NCBI GenBank assembly: GCA_009784935.1
Contig: WQXI01000006.1
Span: 1-64,000 of the forward strand
Direction of reading: 5' to 3'
Length of the DNA stretch: 64,000 nt
DNA from: Treponema sp.
GTDB taxonomy: Bacteria; Spirochaetota; Spirochaetia; Treponematales; Breznakiellaceae
In this document: piece by piece, positions 16,943-26,834 of the stretch
Numbering within the stretch: the first letter of the stretch is position 1
How the letters are laid out: each line of letters begins with the position of its first letter
Translations under genes and position numbers: made by a program
The notes under the pieces: model-generated
What the model saw: only the letters and a program-made list of their open reading frames with translations
The model's database searches: none
What the model was told of the DNA's origin: nothing

Positions 16943-18631
16943 GTGGTAATAAATTTCTGCAAAATTGCATTTATATATGTATTTTTTTCCCTTATTATTC
17001 TGTCCTGTGGAACAGGCGGCGCGGTTGTCCCTGATGATACTGCTGATGTTGTCCAGCAGGGAGGCGGTCTTGCCGATGAAATTCGAGGTTTAACAGAGTC
17101 CGGCGTTTTATCTTCTATGCTTAACGCTTTGGAGCTTATCCGCAGCAGAAATTTAAGCGGCAATGAATTCGGCAGAACAATGAGCGGGATTAATGTGCTT
17201 TTTATAAGGCTTGTTTATCCCGATACTCTCGCAAGGCTTCCTTCGCTCGATCTTCCGCAGACTTCTGTCTACACAAGGATAATAAGAGAAGGTGAAAGGG
17301 GCGTTTATACCCGTCCTTCCGAGGCTTCGGTCGATTTTTTTGAACATATTCTGCCTTTTTTATCGATAAACGCGCAAACTTCGCAGGAAACGCTTCAATT
17401 TGCTTTAAGAGATCTCGAAAAAGCCGCCGGTTTGCGTCAAAATTCGATCTTACCTCCCTATTTAACAGGTTTAATTCACGAGAGAGCGAGAAGGTTTCCG
17501 CAGGCGGAGGCTGCTTACAGAAGAGCATATGAAATTTCCAGCGAATGTTACCCTGCGCTGGCTGGTATTGCCAGAATAAGAAGGCTTACAGGAAATACGC
17601 GCGAAGCTATTACAATGTTCTCCGATTTAGCTATTCGTTATCCTGACAGTATAGAAATCAGGCGGCAGCTTGCGATTACTTATTTCGAAAACCGTGACTG
17701 GTCAAGAGCGTTATCCGCTGTTGATGAAATTTTAAGAATAGAACCGAGAAACGGCGATTTTTTGCTTTTAAAAGCGGCAATTCTTATCGAACAGGGTCAG
17801 TTTTCGCAGGCAAACTCGTCTTTGGATACGTTTGTTTCGATAGATCCAAATAACAGATCGTATTTGTTTATGCGGGCAAGGGTTCAGGCCGAAGGAAACC
17901 GCAACCGCGATTCTGCCTTGAATTATCTTCGTTCAATTTTGCGCGCAAATCCTGATGATACAGAAGCGCTTGTTTATGCCGCGACTCTTTTAATGGAATC
18001 ATCAAGACCTGCAGATCAAGCCGAAGGCAGGGAGCTTTTGGACCGTTTAAGAAGGGTGTCAGGCTCTTCTGTAGAGGTTTTGAGTTTAAGCCTTAGAGAT
18101 GCGGTACGCCGTGAAAACTGGAACGAAGCTCAGGGTTTGTTAACCCGAATTCTTACAATGAGGCGTACTGTTCAGGATTTGACCGACGGCTACTATGTCG
18201 AACGCGGTTTGGGCAACAATACGAGGGCTTTGAGTTTTGCCCGTGAATTGTATGAACGGGATACTAACAATAATGATTTTATAATTATCTATATATCTGC
18301 GTTGATCGATAACGGCAGAAGAGACGAAGCAGGCCGTCTTTTAGAAGCCAGATTGGCTTCTACTCCGGGCGGACCTGTAAAAAGCCGTTTTTTCTTCCTT
18401 AGAAGCCGTTTGCAGACAACGCAGGAAGCCGCTCTGGGTGATTTGCGCTCAAGCCTTTTCGAAGACCCAAGAAACCTTGATTCGCTCATTGCGACCTTTC
18501 TTATTTACCATAACAGGAGGGAAGAGCGCCGGGCGGTTCATTACCTAAGGCAGGCTCTCGCTATTTCTCCCGACCATCCTCAGCTTAGGCCTTATGAGAG
18601 GGAATATGCCTCTCTTCTTGGAAGAAATTAG
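16943..18631 (+). CDS. TPR-repeat lipoprotein
   Basis: 562 residues with a short signal peptide ending in LIILSC, a lipobox with Cys about residue 22. Many tetratricopeptide-type helical repeats run from about residue 150 to the end (for example PLYLTGLIHERARRFPQAEAAYRR-like units, LAITYFENRDWSRALSAVDEI and ALVYAATLLMESS). It should be a protein-interaction scaffold at the membrane. It starts at GTG 16943 without a Shine-Dalgarno; a GATAAT 5 nt upstream could be a -10 box. It is followed after 24 nt by the nucleotide cyclase, which has its own promoter. Confidence 0.8.
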   Translation: MVINFCKIAFIYVFFSLIILSCGTGGAVVPDDTADVVQQGGGLADEIRGLTESGVLSSMLNALELIRSRNLSGNEFGRTMSGINVLFIRLVYPDTLARLPSLDLPQTSVYTRIIREGERGVYTRPSEASVDFFEHILPFLSINAQTSQETLQFALRDLEKAAGLRQNSILPPYLTGLIHERARRFPQAEAAYRRAYEISSECYPALAGIARIRRLTGNTREAITMFSDLAIRYPDSIEIRRQLAITYFENRDWSRALSAVDEILRIEPRNGDFLLLKAAILIEQGQFSQANSSLDTFVSIDPNNRSYLFMRARVQAEGNRNRDSALNYLRSILRANPDDTEALVYAATLLMESSRPADQAEGRELLDRLRRVSGSSVEVLSLSLRDAVRRENWNEAQGLLTRILTMRRTVQDLTDGYYVERGLGNNTRALSFARELYERDTNNNDFIIIYISALIDNGRRDEAGRLLEARLASTPGGPVKSRFFFLRSRLQTTQEAALGDLRSSLFEDPRNLDSLIATFLIYHNRREERRAVHYLRQALAISPDHPQLRPYEREYASLLGRN

Positions 18632-18647
18632 GAAAATAGCTTATAAT
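18618..18647 (+). promoter_or_regulatory. Promoter of the second nucleotide cyclase (leaderless geometry)
   Basis: TTGGAA (18618-18623), 18-nt spacer, perfect TATAAT (18642-18647). ATG 18656 starts 8 nt after the -10 box and has no Shine-Dalgarno. The promoter begins inside the last codons of the TPR gene. Confidence 0.7.
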
Positions 18648-18655
18648 TAGAATAT

Positions 18656-20518
18656 ATGCCCAGTAAAAGAAACAGGCTAAGCGACAAATTTATCAAATTC
18701 TCGATAGGCGCAAAGCTGGTAACGATTATTACGATTTTGATTCTTATATCTCTTGGGGCGACTACCGCTGTTATTACATACGATGTAGGGAGTAAATACG
18801 AACATAACATTCTGATAAATCTTGGAGAAACTCACCGGCTTGTATCTAGGGAAGTTGAATCTATCTTTACAAATATTAGATCTAATTCTCAGATGGTAAT
18901 AAATATTATCAACGAAGCGGGAGCAGACTCAAGGCTTGCAGAAAATACATTATCGTTTTTCTTTAATCAAAATGAACAAATAGCAGCTATTACTTTTCTT
19001 GCAGAAGATAATCGACCACGTATTATTCCCAATAAAGATTTTTTTAGCAAATTAGAAAGAAGAGCAAATATTTCTTTTGTTGAATCGTATTATGAAAAAA
19101 ATAAAAATTATTTTTTAGCCAATGAATCTTTTCTTTTAAATGCTTCGGAGGATTTAAAAGAAGACATGCTGGCGATGTTTTTTTATATGGACGGAGTCGG
19201 CACAGTTTCTGTGCTTTATGCTCCGGAGAATATAAACAAAAATTTTGCTTCCAGTTTAAATCCTTCGCTTCTTATAAACAATGAAGATAGGGTAATTATA
19301 TCTGCAGCTGATTGGGATTTGGGAAAAAATTATTATCACAAGAAGTATGTCCGTGATTTTCGTACGTTAGGTTCTACAGAGCCTTTATATTATGATGAAG
19401 ATGATGATATTAAATATTTCATTCGTTGTAGTAAGCTGAGTTTTGGTGATTCTGTTATTATTACCAGAATGGAATTTGGTAAAATTGCCGAACTTATCAA
19501 CGATATTATGCTTTTTAATATTTACACAGCATCTATTGTTGTTTTTCTTGCCATAATGTTTATTTGGTTTTTCTCCAAAACTATTTCTTCTGCCTTAAAA
19601 ATTCTGTCTAATGCAGCGCGTCAGATAGAAGGCGGTTCTTTTGAACTTAATTTAAAACCAAAAAGCAGGGATGAAATCGGATTTTTAACGACAAGTTTTC
19701 AGCGGATGAGCAAAGCGCTTAGTATTTTTGGAAGATTTGTAAACCGTGAGATTGCAATAAAAGCTATGCGCGGCGAAATTAAACCGGGCGGGCTGCCTAA
19801 GCATGCCACAGTATTTTTCTCTGACATACGCGGCTTTACAGAAAAATCCGAAAACTTTACAAAAGAGTTTGGCGGGGAAGCCCCTGATAAAATAGTTTTT
19901 TGGCTTAATAATTATTTAACCCAAATGGTTGACTGCGTAGAAAAAACAAACGGCGTAGTAGACAAATTTATCGGAGATGCTGTAATGGCGCATTGGGGTA
20001 CTGCCTATACAGCGGGCAGTCCTGCAAAGGACGCGTTTAACGGCGTTAAAGCCGCTCTAATGATGCGCAAAGCTCTTATTGAATTAAATAAAATGCGCCG
20101 CCCCGGTGATCCTGCAGATCCGCCGATTTGTATCGGCTGCGGGTTAAACACAGGGATCGTAACTGCAGGGCAAATAGGTTCTGACCTACGCATGGAATAT
20201 ACAGTTATCGGAGATCCTGTTAATCTTGCTTCGAGAATAGAAGCGTTAAATAAACCGCTAGGGACAGATATATTAATTTCTGAGAGTACATGGAATCTTG
20301 TTAAATACTTTTTTATATGCGAAGAAATGCCTTCTGTTACAGTAAAAGGAAAAGAAAAACCGGTAAGAATATTTGCAGTCGTAAATCATGTTTCTGTAAC
20401 ATCGGGTCCAAAAACGCTTGCAGAAGTAAGAGAACTTTTAGGAATCGAAGCGCCGGATGTTTCTAAAGCGGATTTAGACAGTGATGAAAAAAAATATAAA
20501 ATTGGAACAGACAATTAA
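18656..20518 (+). CDS. Membrane sensor class III adenylate/guanylate cyclase
   Basis: 620 residues. TM1 at about 20-44, an extracytoplasmic sensor region to about 285, TM2 at about 292-315, HAMP (RQIEGGSFELNLKPKSRDEIGFLTT region, about 325-360), then the cyclase domain from about 375. Catalytic-site motifs: VFFSDIRGFT (first metal Asp), VDKFIGDAVMAHWG (second metal Asp) and YTVIGDPVNLASRIEAL. The product is cAMP or cGMP; the sensor ligand is unknown. It shares architecture with the interrupted cyclase at 1296-2978, so this copy could cover its function. It is followed after 12 nt by the FecR-like gene. Confidence 0.92.
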   Translation: MPSKRNRLSDKFIKFSIGAKLVTIITILILISLGATTAVITYDVGSKYEHNILINLGETHRLVSREVESIFTNIRSNSQMVINIINEAGADSRLAENTLSFFFNQNEQIAAITFLAEDNRPRIIPNKDFFSKLERRANISFVESYYEKNKNYFLANESFLLNASEDLKEDMLAMFFYMDGVGTVSVLYAPENINKNFASSLNPSLLINNEDRVIISAADWDLGKNYYHKKYVRDFRTLGSTEPLYYDEDDDIKYFIRCSKLSFGDSVIITRMEFGKIAELINDIMLFNIYTASIVVFLAIMFIWFFSKTISSALKILSNAARQIEGGSFELNLKPKSRDEIGFLTTSFQRMSKALSIFGRFVNREIAIKAMRGEIKPGGLPKHATVFFSDIRGFTEKSENFTKEFGGEAPDKIVFWLNNYLTQMVDCVEKTNGVVDKFIGDAVMAHWGTAYTAGSPAKDAFNGVKAALMMRKALIELNKMRRPGDPADPPICIGCGLNTGIVTAGQIGSDLRMEYTVIGDPVNLASRIEALNKPLGTDILISESTWNLVKYFFICEEMPSVTVKGKEKPVRIFAVVNHVSVTSGPKTLAEVRELLGIEAPDVSKADLDSDEKKYKIGTDN

Positions 20519-20530
20519 CGGAGTTGTTTA

Positions 20531-22231
20531 ATGAGTGACACGGTAATTGTTGAACGGCGGAAAATCTCACGTACACCTTTAGATATGTTTGTAATAGTGT
20601 TTTGCCTTTCCGGGGCTTTGTCAGGTGCTGCTTTATTATATAGTAATATTAATAAAACGCTTACTTCTTCATCAGAAGAAGCAGGTGAAATTTTAAGTTC
20701 AGAAAAAGAAGTAATTCGCATGCTCGGCGGAAGTTTTCTTACTGACAGATTATCCAAAGGTTCTACTTTTTATTATGGAGACATAATTAGTGTAGCATCT
20801 ATGTCTTCTGCAAGACTGGATATGTTTAATAAGGGTATTTCGCTGAATCTAAAGGAATATGCAGTTTATCTTGTAGAAAAGGATAAAATCGAAATTACCG
20901 GAAATTTTACTATTTTGAGTAACAGTAAAACTGTTTTGAATATTAATGGCAGAGATGTGATTGTAAATCCTGGAGACGAAATATTAGGTGTTTACGAAGA
21001 AGATAAAGACAACGAAGATGTTAAAATAGTTTTTCTTGCCTTAACTGGTAATCCGCAGATAATAATTGACGGAGAGGAAAGAGAGATGTCCAAAGAAATA
21101 CCTATTGTCTTTGATTCATCAAACAATATTGTTTTAAAACCAAGTTTAATAATGCGTGAGCCGCAAAACAATGCGCGTTTTTTAAAAAGACCACGAGCGC
21201 TAGGAGAAATTGAGTTTATATGGGCAAGCAGTAACTTGCAGCCGGAAGAGCTTATATTAGAAATAGCAAGCGATCAAAACTTTTCTGTAAATCATAGACG
21301 CATACGTGATCCGCAGTCCGGCTTGCGTGAACCGCTGGATTCTGGAATATGGTTCTGGCAGATGGTATACAATGACACCGTGCTTTCATCGGGGCGTTTG
21401 TCCGTAACTGAACCTTCGCCGCCTAATTTAATAAGACCATTGCAGAGACAGATCTTTACTGCCGAGGAAGATCTTGATGAAGTGCGGTTCAGCTGGTCAA
21501 GAATAGGAGACGCTGATTATTATGTTTTACAAATTTCGAGCACAGAGGATTTTAGCGGGCAAATAATTAAACGTGAACCGTCGACAACATCACTATCATT
21601 ATCAATTTCTGAAATCGGTGTTGGGACATGGTACTGGCGCGTAAGAGCAGAATATCCTTCTGTATTTAGAGGTTCTGCCGGTTTTTCACAAATTTATTCG
21701 TTCTTTATAGAAAGACCAGCGTCTGCTGCAGAAAGGCAGCCGCAGGAAACAGCGCAGGCAGAAGAGTCTGTTATTAGAGAAGAACAGCAAGCCGCCGAAG
21801 AACAACAGGTTAGAGAACCGCCGCCTGCACAGCCGGTAGAACTGTCGCCTCTGCCGCCTCCGGGAAACAGGCAGCCTGCTTCCGGTTATTATGCAGGTAT
21901 AGAACAGTTTAGGCAGAGACCAAACATTATCTTTAGCTGGAACGCGGTCAGCGGCGCTAACGGATATATAATTACATTTTATAGGGATGTTTATCCGCGG
22001 CCTCAGCAGATATTCCAGGATGTAGTTAGAAACAGATTAACCTATACGTTAGAGGATTTTAGTTTATTCGAAAGCGGCAGTTATATCTGGGAGATAGAAG
22101 CTGTTCAGTTTGATAATATGGGAAGAATTATCCGCGGGGGAAGAAGAGAACGAAATACATTTACTTTCGATGTTCCGCGCCCTGGACGTGTGCAGACAAG
22201 AGATGTGGGGACTTTATATGGCACCGAATAA
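20531..22231 (+). CDS. FecR-like protein with fibronectin-type repeats
   Basis: 566 residues. One membrane segment near the N-terminus (about 18-40), then a FecR-like beta domain (VIRMLGGSFLTDRLSKGSTFYYGDII, read in parts, about 60-140). Two or three Fn3-like units follow with the recurrent pattern of an FSW-type strand, YVLQISSTEDF and GTWYWRVRA (about 230-400). A Glu/Gln/Pro-rich linker (about 400-450) leads to a final similar unit. It probably spans the periplasm and interacts with envelope partners. It overlaps the next gene by 14 nt, and the cyclase, this gene and the barrel form one operon. Confidence 0.8.
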   Translation: MSDTVIVERRKISRTPLDMFVIVFCLSGALSGAALLYSNINKTLTSSSEEAGEILSSEKEVIRMLGGSFLTDRLSKGSTFYYGDIISVASMSSARLDMFNKGISLNLKEYAVYLVEKDKIEITGNFTILSNSKTVLNINGRDVIVNPGDEILGVYEEDKDNEDVKIVFLALTGNPQIIIDGEEREMSKEIPIVFDSSNNIVLKPSLIMREPQNNARFLKRPRALGEIEFIWASSNLQPEELILEIASDQNFSVNHRRIRDPQSGLREPLDSGIWFWQMVYNDTVLSSGRLSVTEPSPPNLIRPLQRQIFTAEEDLDEVRFSWSRIGDADYYVLQISSTEDFSGQIIKREPSTTSLSLSISEIGVGTWYWRVRAEYPSVFRGSAGFSQIYSFFIERPASAAERQPQETAQAEESVIREEQQAAEEQQVREPPPAQPVELSPLPPPGNRQPASGYYAGIEQFRQRPNIIFSWNAVSGANGYIITFYRDVYPRPQQIFQDVVRNRLTYTLEDFSLFESGSYIWEIEAVQFDNMGRIIRGGRRERNTFTFDVPRPGRVQTRDVGTLYGTE

Positions 22232-23357
22232 TATTAATAAACATATTTTTTTAACAGTTTTAATTCTCCTGTTCGCTTCATTAATGCTGTATGCAGAGGA
22301 TGAGCTGCCTGTCTCTGGATATGAAATCAGAGATGACGGTACGCAAATACGCATTTTTCAGCATCTTGTATGGGAAAAAGAAGAACATGCCGTTCGTTAT
22401 GAAGTTGAAATTCAGGTTTATCGCAATAATGAGTATGTTCGTTTTGACAGAATTGAAACAACAGATCAAATTTATACTGTTTCATTGCCGCCGGGCAGAT
22501 ACCGTTATAGAGTAACTCCGATTGATTTACTTAGGCGCAGAGGAGAAACATCCGAATGGAGAGAACTCCCGATTCTCACGGCTTTTCAGCCGGTTATAAA
22601 CAGGGTTTCTCCTGTCGAATTTTTTCTGGATTTACGCGCAGAGAGAATTATAACCATAACAGGCGAAAACTTTATAGAAGGCGAAACTTCGGAGATTTAT
22701 TTATTTAAGGGGGATGTAAGGATAAACCCCGAAAAAATTACTTTTGTTGATACACAGACTATCGTTGTTGTATTTAATGACAGAGAATTAATAGAGGGAA
22801 CATTTGATCTATATGTTCAAAATCCCGGCGGTCTTGCAGCTGTATTTAACGGCTTTTATATCACTTACCGTAAACCTTTTGATTTTTTCTTAAAGGCGGC
22901 ATTTATGCCGGTGTATCCTATTTATGGTGAGATGTATAATTATTTTGGTTTTAATCCGTTTTTGCGGGGCGGGTTTATTAGTCTGGAAGTTACTTCTTCC
23001 AAACAGGGCTATTTAAACAGCGGGGTGGAATTTCATGTTTCTTCTGCCTATTTAAATGATATTGGAGACGGGGTTTTAATTACAGATATCCTCATAAATC
23101 TGGTATTGCAATTTAGGTTTAATCATAGGCGTAATGCGTTTACATTTCGTTTTGGCTGCGGAGTGTCTTTCATAGATGGTTTTGGAAATTATGAGATGAA
23201 CGATGCTACTATAAATATGGGTCTTGGCGCTTCGTTTTTATTCCTTTTTTACGGCAATTTTTACCTCGAAATGGGCGTAAATTACTCTCATTATCTAACA
23301 ATAAACGACCCATTTGGGCTGTTAAAGCCCTGGGTAGGCATTGTTCTTCAATTTTGA
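22218..23357 (+). CDS. Exported IPT/TIG-domain protein with C-terminal beta-barrel-like region
   Basis: About 379 residues from ATG 22218, chosen because a signal peptide (FLTVLILLFASLMLYA) follows immediately and a GGGG lies 8-9 nt upstream. Order: a short Fn3-like unit with RYEVEIQVYRNNEYVRF, an IPT/TIG domain (about 125-205, with TITGENFIEGETSEIYLF), then amphipathic Gly/Phe-rich strands to a terminal Phe (PWVGIVLQF), a beta-signal typical of outer-membrane proteins. Likely outer membrane. It overlaps the FecR-like gene, suggesting partner proteins. The substrate or ligand is unknown. Confidence 0.78.
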   Translation: MAPNNINKHIFLTVLILLFASLMLYAEDELPVSGYEIRDDGTQIRIFQHLVWEKEEHAVRYEVEIQVYRNNEYVRFDRIETTDQIYTVSLPPGRYRYRVTPIDLLRRRGETSEWRELPILTAFQPVINRVSPVEFFLDLRAERIITITGENFIEGETSEIYLFKGDVRINPEKITFVDTQTIVVVFNDRELIEGTFDLYVQNPGGLAAVFNGFYITYRKPFDFFLKAAFMPVYPIYGEMYNYFGFNPFLRGGFISLEVTSSKQGYLNSGVEFHVSSAYLNDIGDGVLITDILINLVLQFRFNHRRNAFTFRFGCGVSFIDGFGNYEMNDATINMGLGASFLFLFYGNFYLEMGVNYSHYLTINDPFGLLKPWVGIVLQF

Positions 23358-23365
23358 TTACCCCC

Positions 23366-23395
23366 TTGAATAATATCCTCTATTTGTGCTATAGT
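23366..23395 (+). promoter_or_regulatory. Promoter of the yajC-secDF-ispH operon
   Basis: TTGAAT (23366-23371), 18-nt spacer, TATAGT (23390-23395). Unlike several other promoters here it is followed by a normal leader of about 25 nt with AAGGA before ATG 23427. Confidence 0.7.
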
Positions 23396-23426
23396 GCTGT
23401 AAATTCACTATTTAAGGATGTTTTTC

Positions 23427-23813
23427 ATGATTGATGCATTTACTTTTCCGTTACTTATGGGTGCGCCTGCAGGAGCAGAAGCTACGCAAGGAGACGCTAT
23501 AATGGCTTTTCTCCCCTTTATCGCTATAATCTTTATTTTTTACTTTCTTATGATCAGGCCGCAGAACAAAAAACGCAAAGAAACCGAGAAAATGATTGCC
23601 GCTCTTAAAAAAGGCGATAAAATTGTTACTATTGGCGGACTCTACGGAACAATTCAGAGTGTTAAAGAAACAACTGTAATTATTAAAGCCGACGATAATG
23701 TAAAACTAGAGTTTCTGCGAAGCGCGATTTCCAGTGTAATATCACAAGGAAGAGACGATAGAAACGAAGACAGAGACGAATCCGAAAAACAATCCTCTGA
23801 TTCCGGAGAATAA
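23427..23813 (+). CDS. yajC: Preprotein translocase subunit YajC
   Basis: Small membrane partner of SecDF. About 128 residues with one transmembrane helix (AFLPFIAIIFIFYFLMIRPQ) and the diagnostic RPQNKKRKE and GDKIVTIGGLYGTI motifs. A charged, acidic C-terminal tail follows. ATG 23427 is preferred over ATG 23418 because AAGGA lies 8 nt before it. Two bases separate it from secD. Confidence 0.93.
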   Translation: MIDAFTFPLLMGAPAGAEATQGDAIMAFLPFIAIIFIFYFLMIRPQNKKRKETEKMIAALKKGDKIVTIGGLYGTIQSVKETTVIIKADDNVKLEFLRSAISSVISQGRDDRNEDRDESEKQSSDSGE

Positions 23814-23814
23814 A

Positions 23815-25632
23815 ATGAGTAAACGCTATAGATTAATCATCTTAATGATTGTGCTGGGGGTCAGCTTTCTTTTTCTCTGGCCTTCGGTTCGCTGGTATTT
23901 TTTTACCCCCATCGATAAACAGGCGTTGGCGCAGAATACCAGACAGCAGATAAAAGTAAACGCTAATCAGGCAGCTCAGGCTGACTGGCGGCGTTTGATA
24001 GTTCTCGCTGATGAAAAACTTTCTGACGCCGAGGGTATTCTTCCCGAAGATATGGAATTTTTAATTCCTATTGCAAAGAGAAGATACCAAAGACTTAAAA
24101 TGCCTATCCCTGATGTATGGACTGCAAGAAACACGCTCTTGGCTTTTGATACCAGAAGACAGGCGTTCGAAGCCATAGAACAAAGATACGCAGAAGAAGT
24201 ATTCGGCTTAAAGGATTTGCAGAGAAACGCTGTTAAGCTTGGATTGGATCTTTCCGGCGGTTTAAGCATTGTGCTGCAGGCAAATATGGAAGCGCTTGCA
24301 CGAAGGCTTGATCGTCAGTTAACCGAAGATGATCGAGTTGACGCAATGAACCGCGCTTTAGAAGTTTTAAACAGCCGAATCGATCAATTTGGTCTTACAG
24401 AACCGATTATCCGCCGCCAAGGGCCGGATCAAATATATGTAGAAATTCCCGGAACAGCAGACCCGGAGAGAATTAATGATATTATTATGGGCAAAGGAAG
24501 CCTTACCTTCCATTTAATGGACGAAGAAGCAAACGCGGCATTTGCCCGCTATTACAGAAGCAATCCTGCAGAAACATTTGACGCAAACGGCAATCTTCGC
24601 GAACCTTGGGTGATTCCTCCCGATACGATGGTTCTTGGTATTTTCGAAAAAGATAGGTTCGGGCTTGATGAGCAAAAAGTCGATGCATTCGGCAACTTGG
24701 AATATATCGTTGTAAAAAGAGAAATTGGACTTGACGGCAACTATATAGAAGACGCATCGGTAGAACGAAACAGCATGTCAGGCAAACCGGAAATTTCTTT
24801 TAGATTAAACAGCGAAGGCGGCAATATTTTCTATAGCCTTACATCAGCTAACATAGGAAGGCCTTTGGCTATTGTATTGGACAACAAAGTTAAATCCAGT
24901 CCTAATATTAATGCCGCTATCCGCGAAAGAGGGAGTATCTCCGGCGATTTTACTCAGGAAGAAGCTGACAGCCTCGCTCTTGTTTTAAGAACAGCGGCTC
25001 TGCCTGTAGAACTTGATGTAGTAAGTCAGCAGAGTATCGGAGCTTCGCTCGGTGCAGATAAAATTCAGCAGGGTTTATATGCGCTGCTCGGCGGTATCGC
25101 TCTTGTCTTCTGTTTTATGCTTATTTATTACAAAGCTGCAGGCATTAACGCGATTATTGCGCAGTTATTAAACTTTTACATTATGTTCAGCGTGCTTTCT
25201 GCTCTTGGATTTACATTAACATTACCGGCTATTGCAGGTTTTATTTTAACGATTGGTATGGCGACAGACGCAAACGTAATTATCTTTGAACGTATGAAAG
25301 AAGAAATGCGGCTTGGCAAGTCAAGAAGAGCAGTTGTAGAAGCCGGCTTTGGCAAGGCATTCTGGGCGATTATGGACTCTAACATTACAACATTTATCGC
25401 GGCGCTTTTCCTTTCTCAGCTTGGATCGGGTCCTATCAGAGGGTTCGCAGTCAGCCTTTCTATCGGGGTATTCTCGTCTGTCTTTACAGCCCTTTTTGTT
25501 TCGCGCCTCATCTTTGACTTTGGCACCGATGTTCTGCGAAGCAAAAATCTTTCTGTAAGCTGGACAACCCGCATACAAGACACCTCTGATTTTCGTTCGG
25601 CGCCCAGCCGCACAAAGGCGGTAACATTATGA
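23815..25632 (+). CDS. secD: Protein translocase subunit SecD
   Basis: Proton-driven accessory subunit that helps pull exported proteins through SecYEG. 605 residues: TM1 at about 8-25, a large periplasmic region with the family mark GLDLSGGLSIVLQ (about 143-155) and EIPGTADPERI, then five C-terminal helices with GFILTIGMATDANVIIFERM. The latter ends in a conserved Asp used in proton transfer. Length is normal for a bacterial SecD. GGAG precedes ATG 23815, and the stop overlaps secF by 4 nt. Confidence 0.97.
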   Translation: MSKRYRLIILMIVLGVSFLFLWPSVRWYFFTPIDKQALAQNTRQQIKVNANQAAQADWRRLIVLADEKLSDAEGILPEDMEFLIPIAKRRYQRLKMPIPDVWTARNTLLAFDTRRQAFEAIEQRYAEEVFGLKDLQRNAVKLGLDLSGGLSIVLQANMEALARRLDRQLTEDDRVDAMNRALEVLNSRIDQFGLTEPIIRRQGPDQIYVEIPGTADPERINDIIMGKGSLTFHLMDEEANAAFARYYRSNPAETFDANGNLREPWVIPPDTMVLGIFEKDRFGLDEQKVDAFGNLEYIVVKREIGLDGNYIEDASVERNSMSGKPEISFRLNSEGGNIFYSLTSANIGRPLAIVLDNKVKSSPNINAAIRERGSISGDFTQEEADSLALVLRTAALPVELDVVSQQSIGASLGADKIQQGLYALLGGIALVFCFMLIYYKAAGINAIIAQLLNFYIMFSVLSALGFTLTLPAIAGFILTIGMATDANVIIFERMKEEMRLGKSRRAVVEAGFGKAFWAIMDSNITTFIAALFLSQLGSGPIRGFAVSLSIGVFSSVFTALFVSRLIFDFGTDVLRSKNLSVSWTTRIQDTSDFRSAPSRTKAVTL

Positions 25633-26834
25633 AAAAACTAATTCGTTTTTCTAAATTTTTTATTCCTGCAGCGGTTATTTCATGTTTTCTTGCCGCCTTT
25701 AGTATTTTTGGTTTTATTTACAATAACGGGTTTTCGCTTGGCGTAGATTTTCAGGCTGGTCTTATTCAGGAAGTGCAAGTTGCGCCGACCGCTCTTAGCC
25801 TTCGCTGGCATGGCGCTTCTAACGCGACTTTGCGGCATAACCGCGGCGGTATCGAAATTCTTATTTCCGGCGCCGGCGCAGATAATAGACACTCGTTTTC
25901 TTACGGCGACTACACAACAATCGGCTCTCTTTCCAATGCAATAAAAGAACAGCTCGAAGAAATGGAAATATTTATGCCGGCAAATCAGGGAGTTAATACC
26001 CAATGGCTTGTTTTTAGTTCGCAGAGTAATCCGTATTTAAGCAGTACGCCTTTTGTTATTCATTATCTCGAACCTAACAGCGTTCCAATAGATATTTCTG
26101 ATGTCAGAACAGCTATGGCAGGTTTTAGTCAGGGTGTTTCTGTGCAGAATCTCGGCGTTCCTTCTGACAAGCAGTTTATGATTCGTGTAGAAGATAAAGA
26201 AGAAGGACGCGTAACCTCAAACGAAATTGTTCAGATACTGGAATCATATTTTGGCGCTGGTAATATTGCTGTGCTTCGTTCTGATTATGTAGGTTCGCGC
26301 TTTTCTAAGGATTTGACGGATCAAGCAGGCGTATTAATTTCTCTTACGCTGTTAATAATTTTAATTTATTGTTCTATTCGCTTTAGGCTGCAGTATGCGG
26401 TCGGCGCTGTAATTGCGATTATTTACGATGGTCTTGTTATGATTGCTTTTATGGTATGGACACGCATGGAATTTACTACGCTTAGTATTGCCGCGATTCT
26501 TACGATACTTGGGTATTCTACCAATAACACAATTATTTTCTTTGACCGTGTCAGGGAAAACCTTCGTATGAATCCCGATACTTCATTTAATGATATAATT
26601 GATATGTCGCTTACTGGAATTTTGGGACGTACAATTATTACTACAGCTTCTACAATGCTTGCAGTATTGGCGCTGTTTATCTTTACAGCAGGCTCGATGA
26701 AAGACTTTGCTCTTGCTCTGCTTGTTGGTATGACTTCTGGCGTTTACACTACATTGTTTATAGTTTCCGGTTTTGTTTTGATGTGGGAAAAACAAAAGAT
26801 TAAACGGGAGAAAAAGAAACTGGCTGTAGGATAG
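25629..26834 (+). CDS. secF: Protein translocase subunit SecF
   Basis: Partner of SecD in the Sec export machinery. 401 residues: TM1 at about 10-30, the periplasmic domain entry GVDFQAGLIQEVQV (family GxDFxGG-type), and five C-terminal helices with AAILTILGYSTNNTIIFFDRVRE-type sequence split around the conserved Asp. The periplasmic loop (about 45-200) is longer than in E. coli. ATG 25629 overlaps the secD stop (ATGA), and the TAG stop overlaps the GTG of ispH. Confidence 0.96.
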   Translation: MKKLIRFSKFFIPAAVISCFLAAFSIFGFIYNNGFSLGVDFQAGLIQEVQVAPTALSLRWHGASNATLRHNRGGIEILISGAGADNRHSFSYGDYTTIGSLSNAIKEQLEEMEIFMPANQGVNTQWLVFSSQSNPYLSSTPFVIHYLEPNSVPIDISDVRTAMAGFSQGVSVQNLGVPSDKQFMIRVEDKEEGRVTSNEIVQILESYFGAGNIAVLRSDYVGSRFSKDLTDQAGVLISLTLLIILIYCSIRFRLQYAVGAVIAIIYDGLVMIAFMVWTRMEFTTLSIAAILTILGYSTNNTIIFFDRVRENLRMNPDTSFNDIIDMSLTGILGRTIITTASTMLAVLALFIFTAGSMKDFALALLVGMTSGVYTTLFIVSGFVLMWEKQKIKREKKKLAVG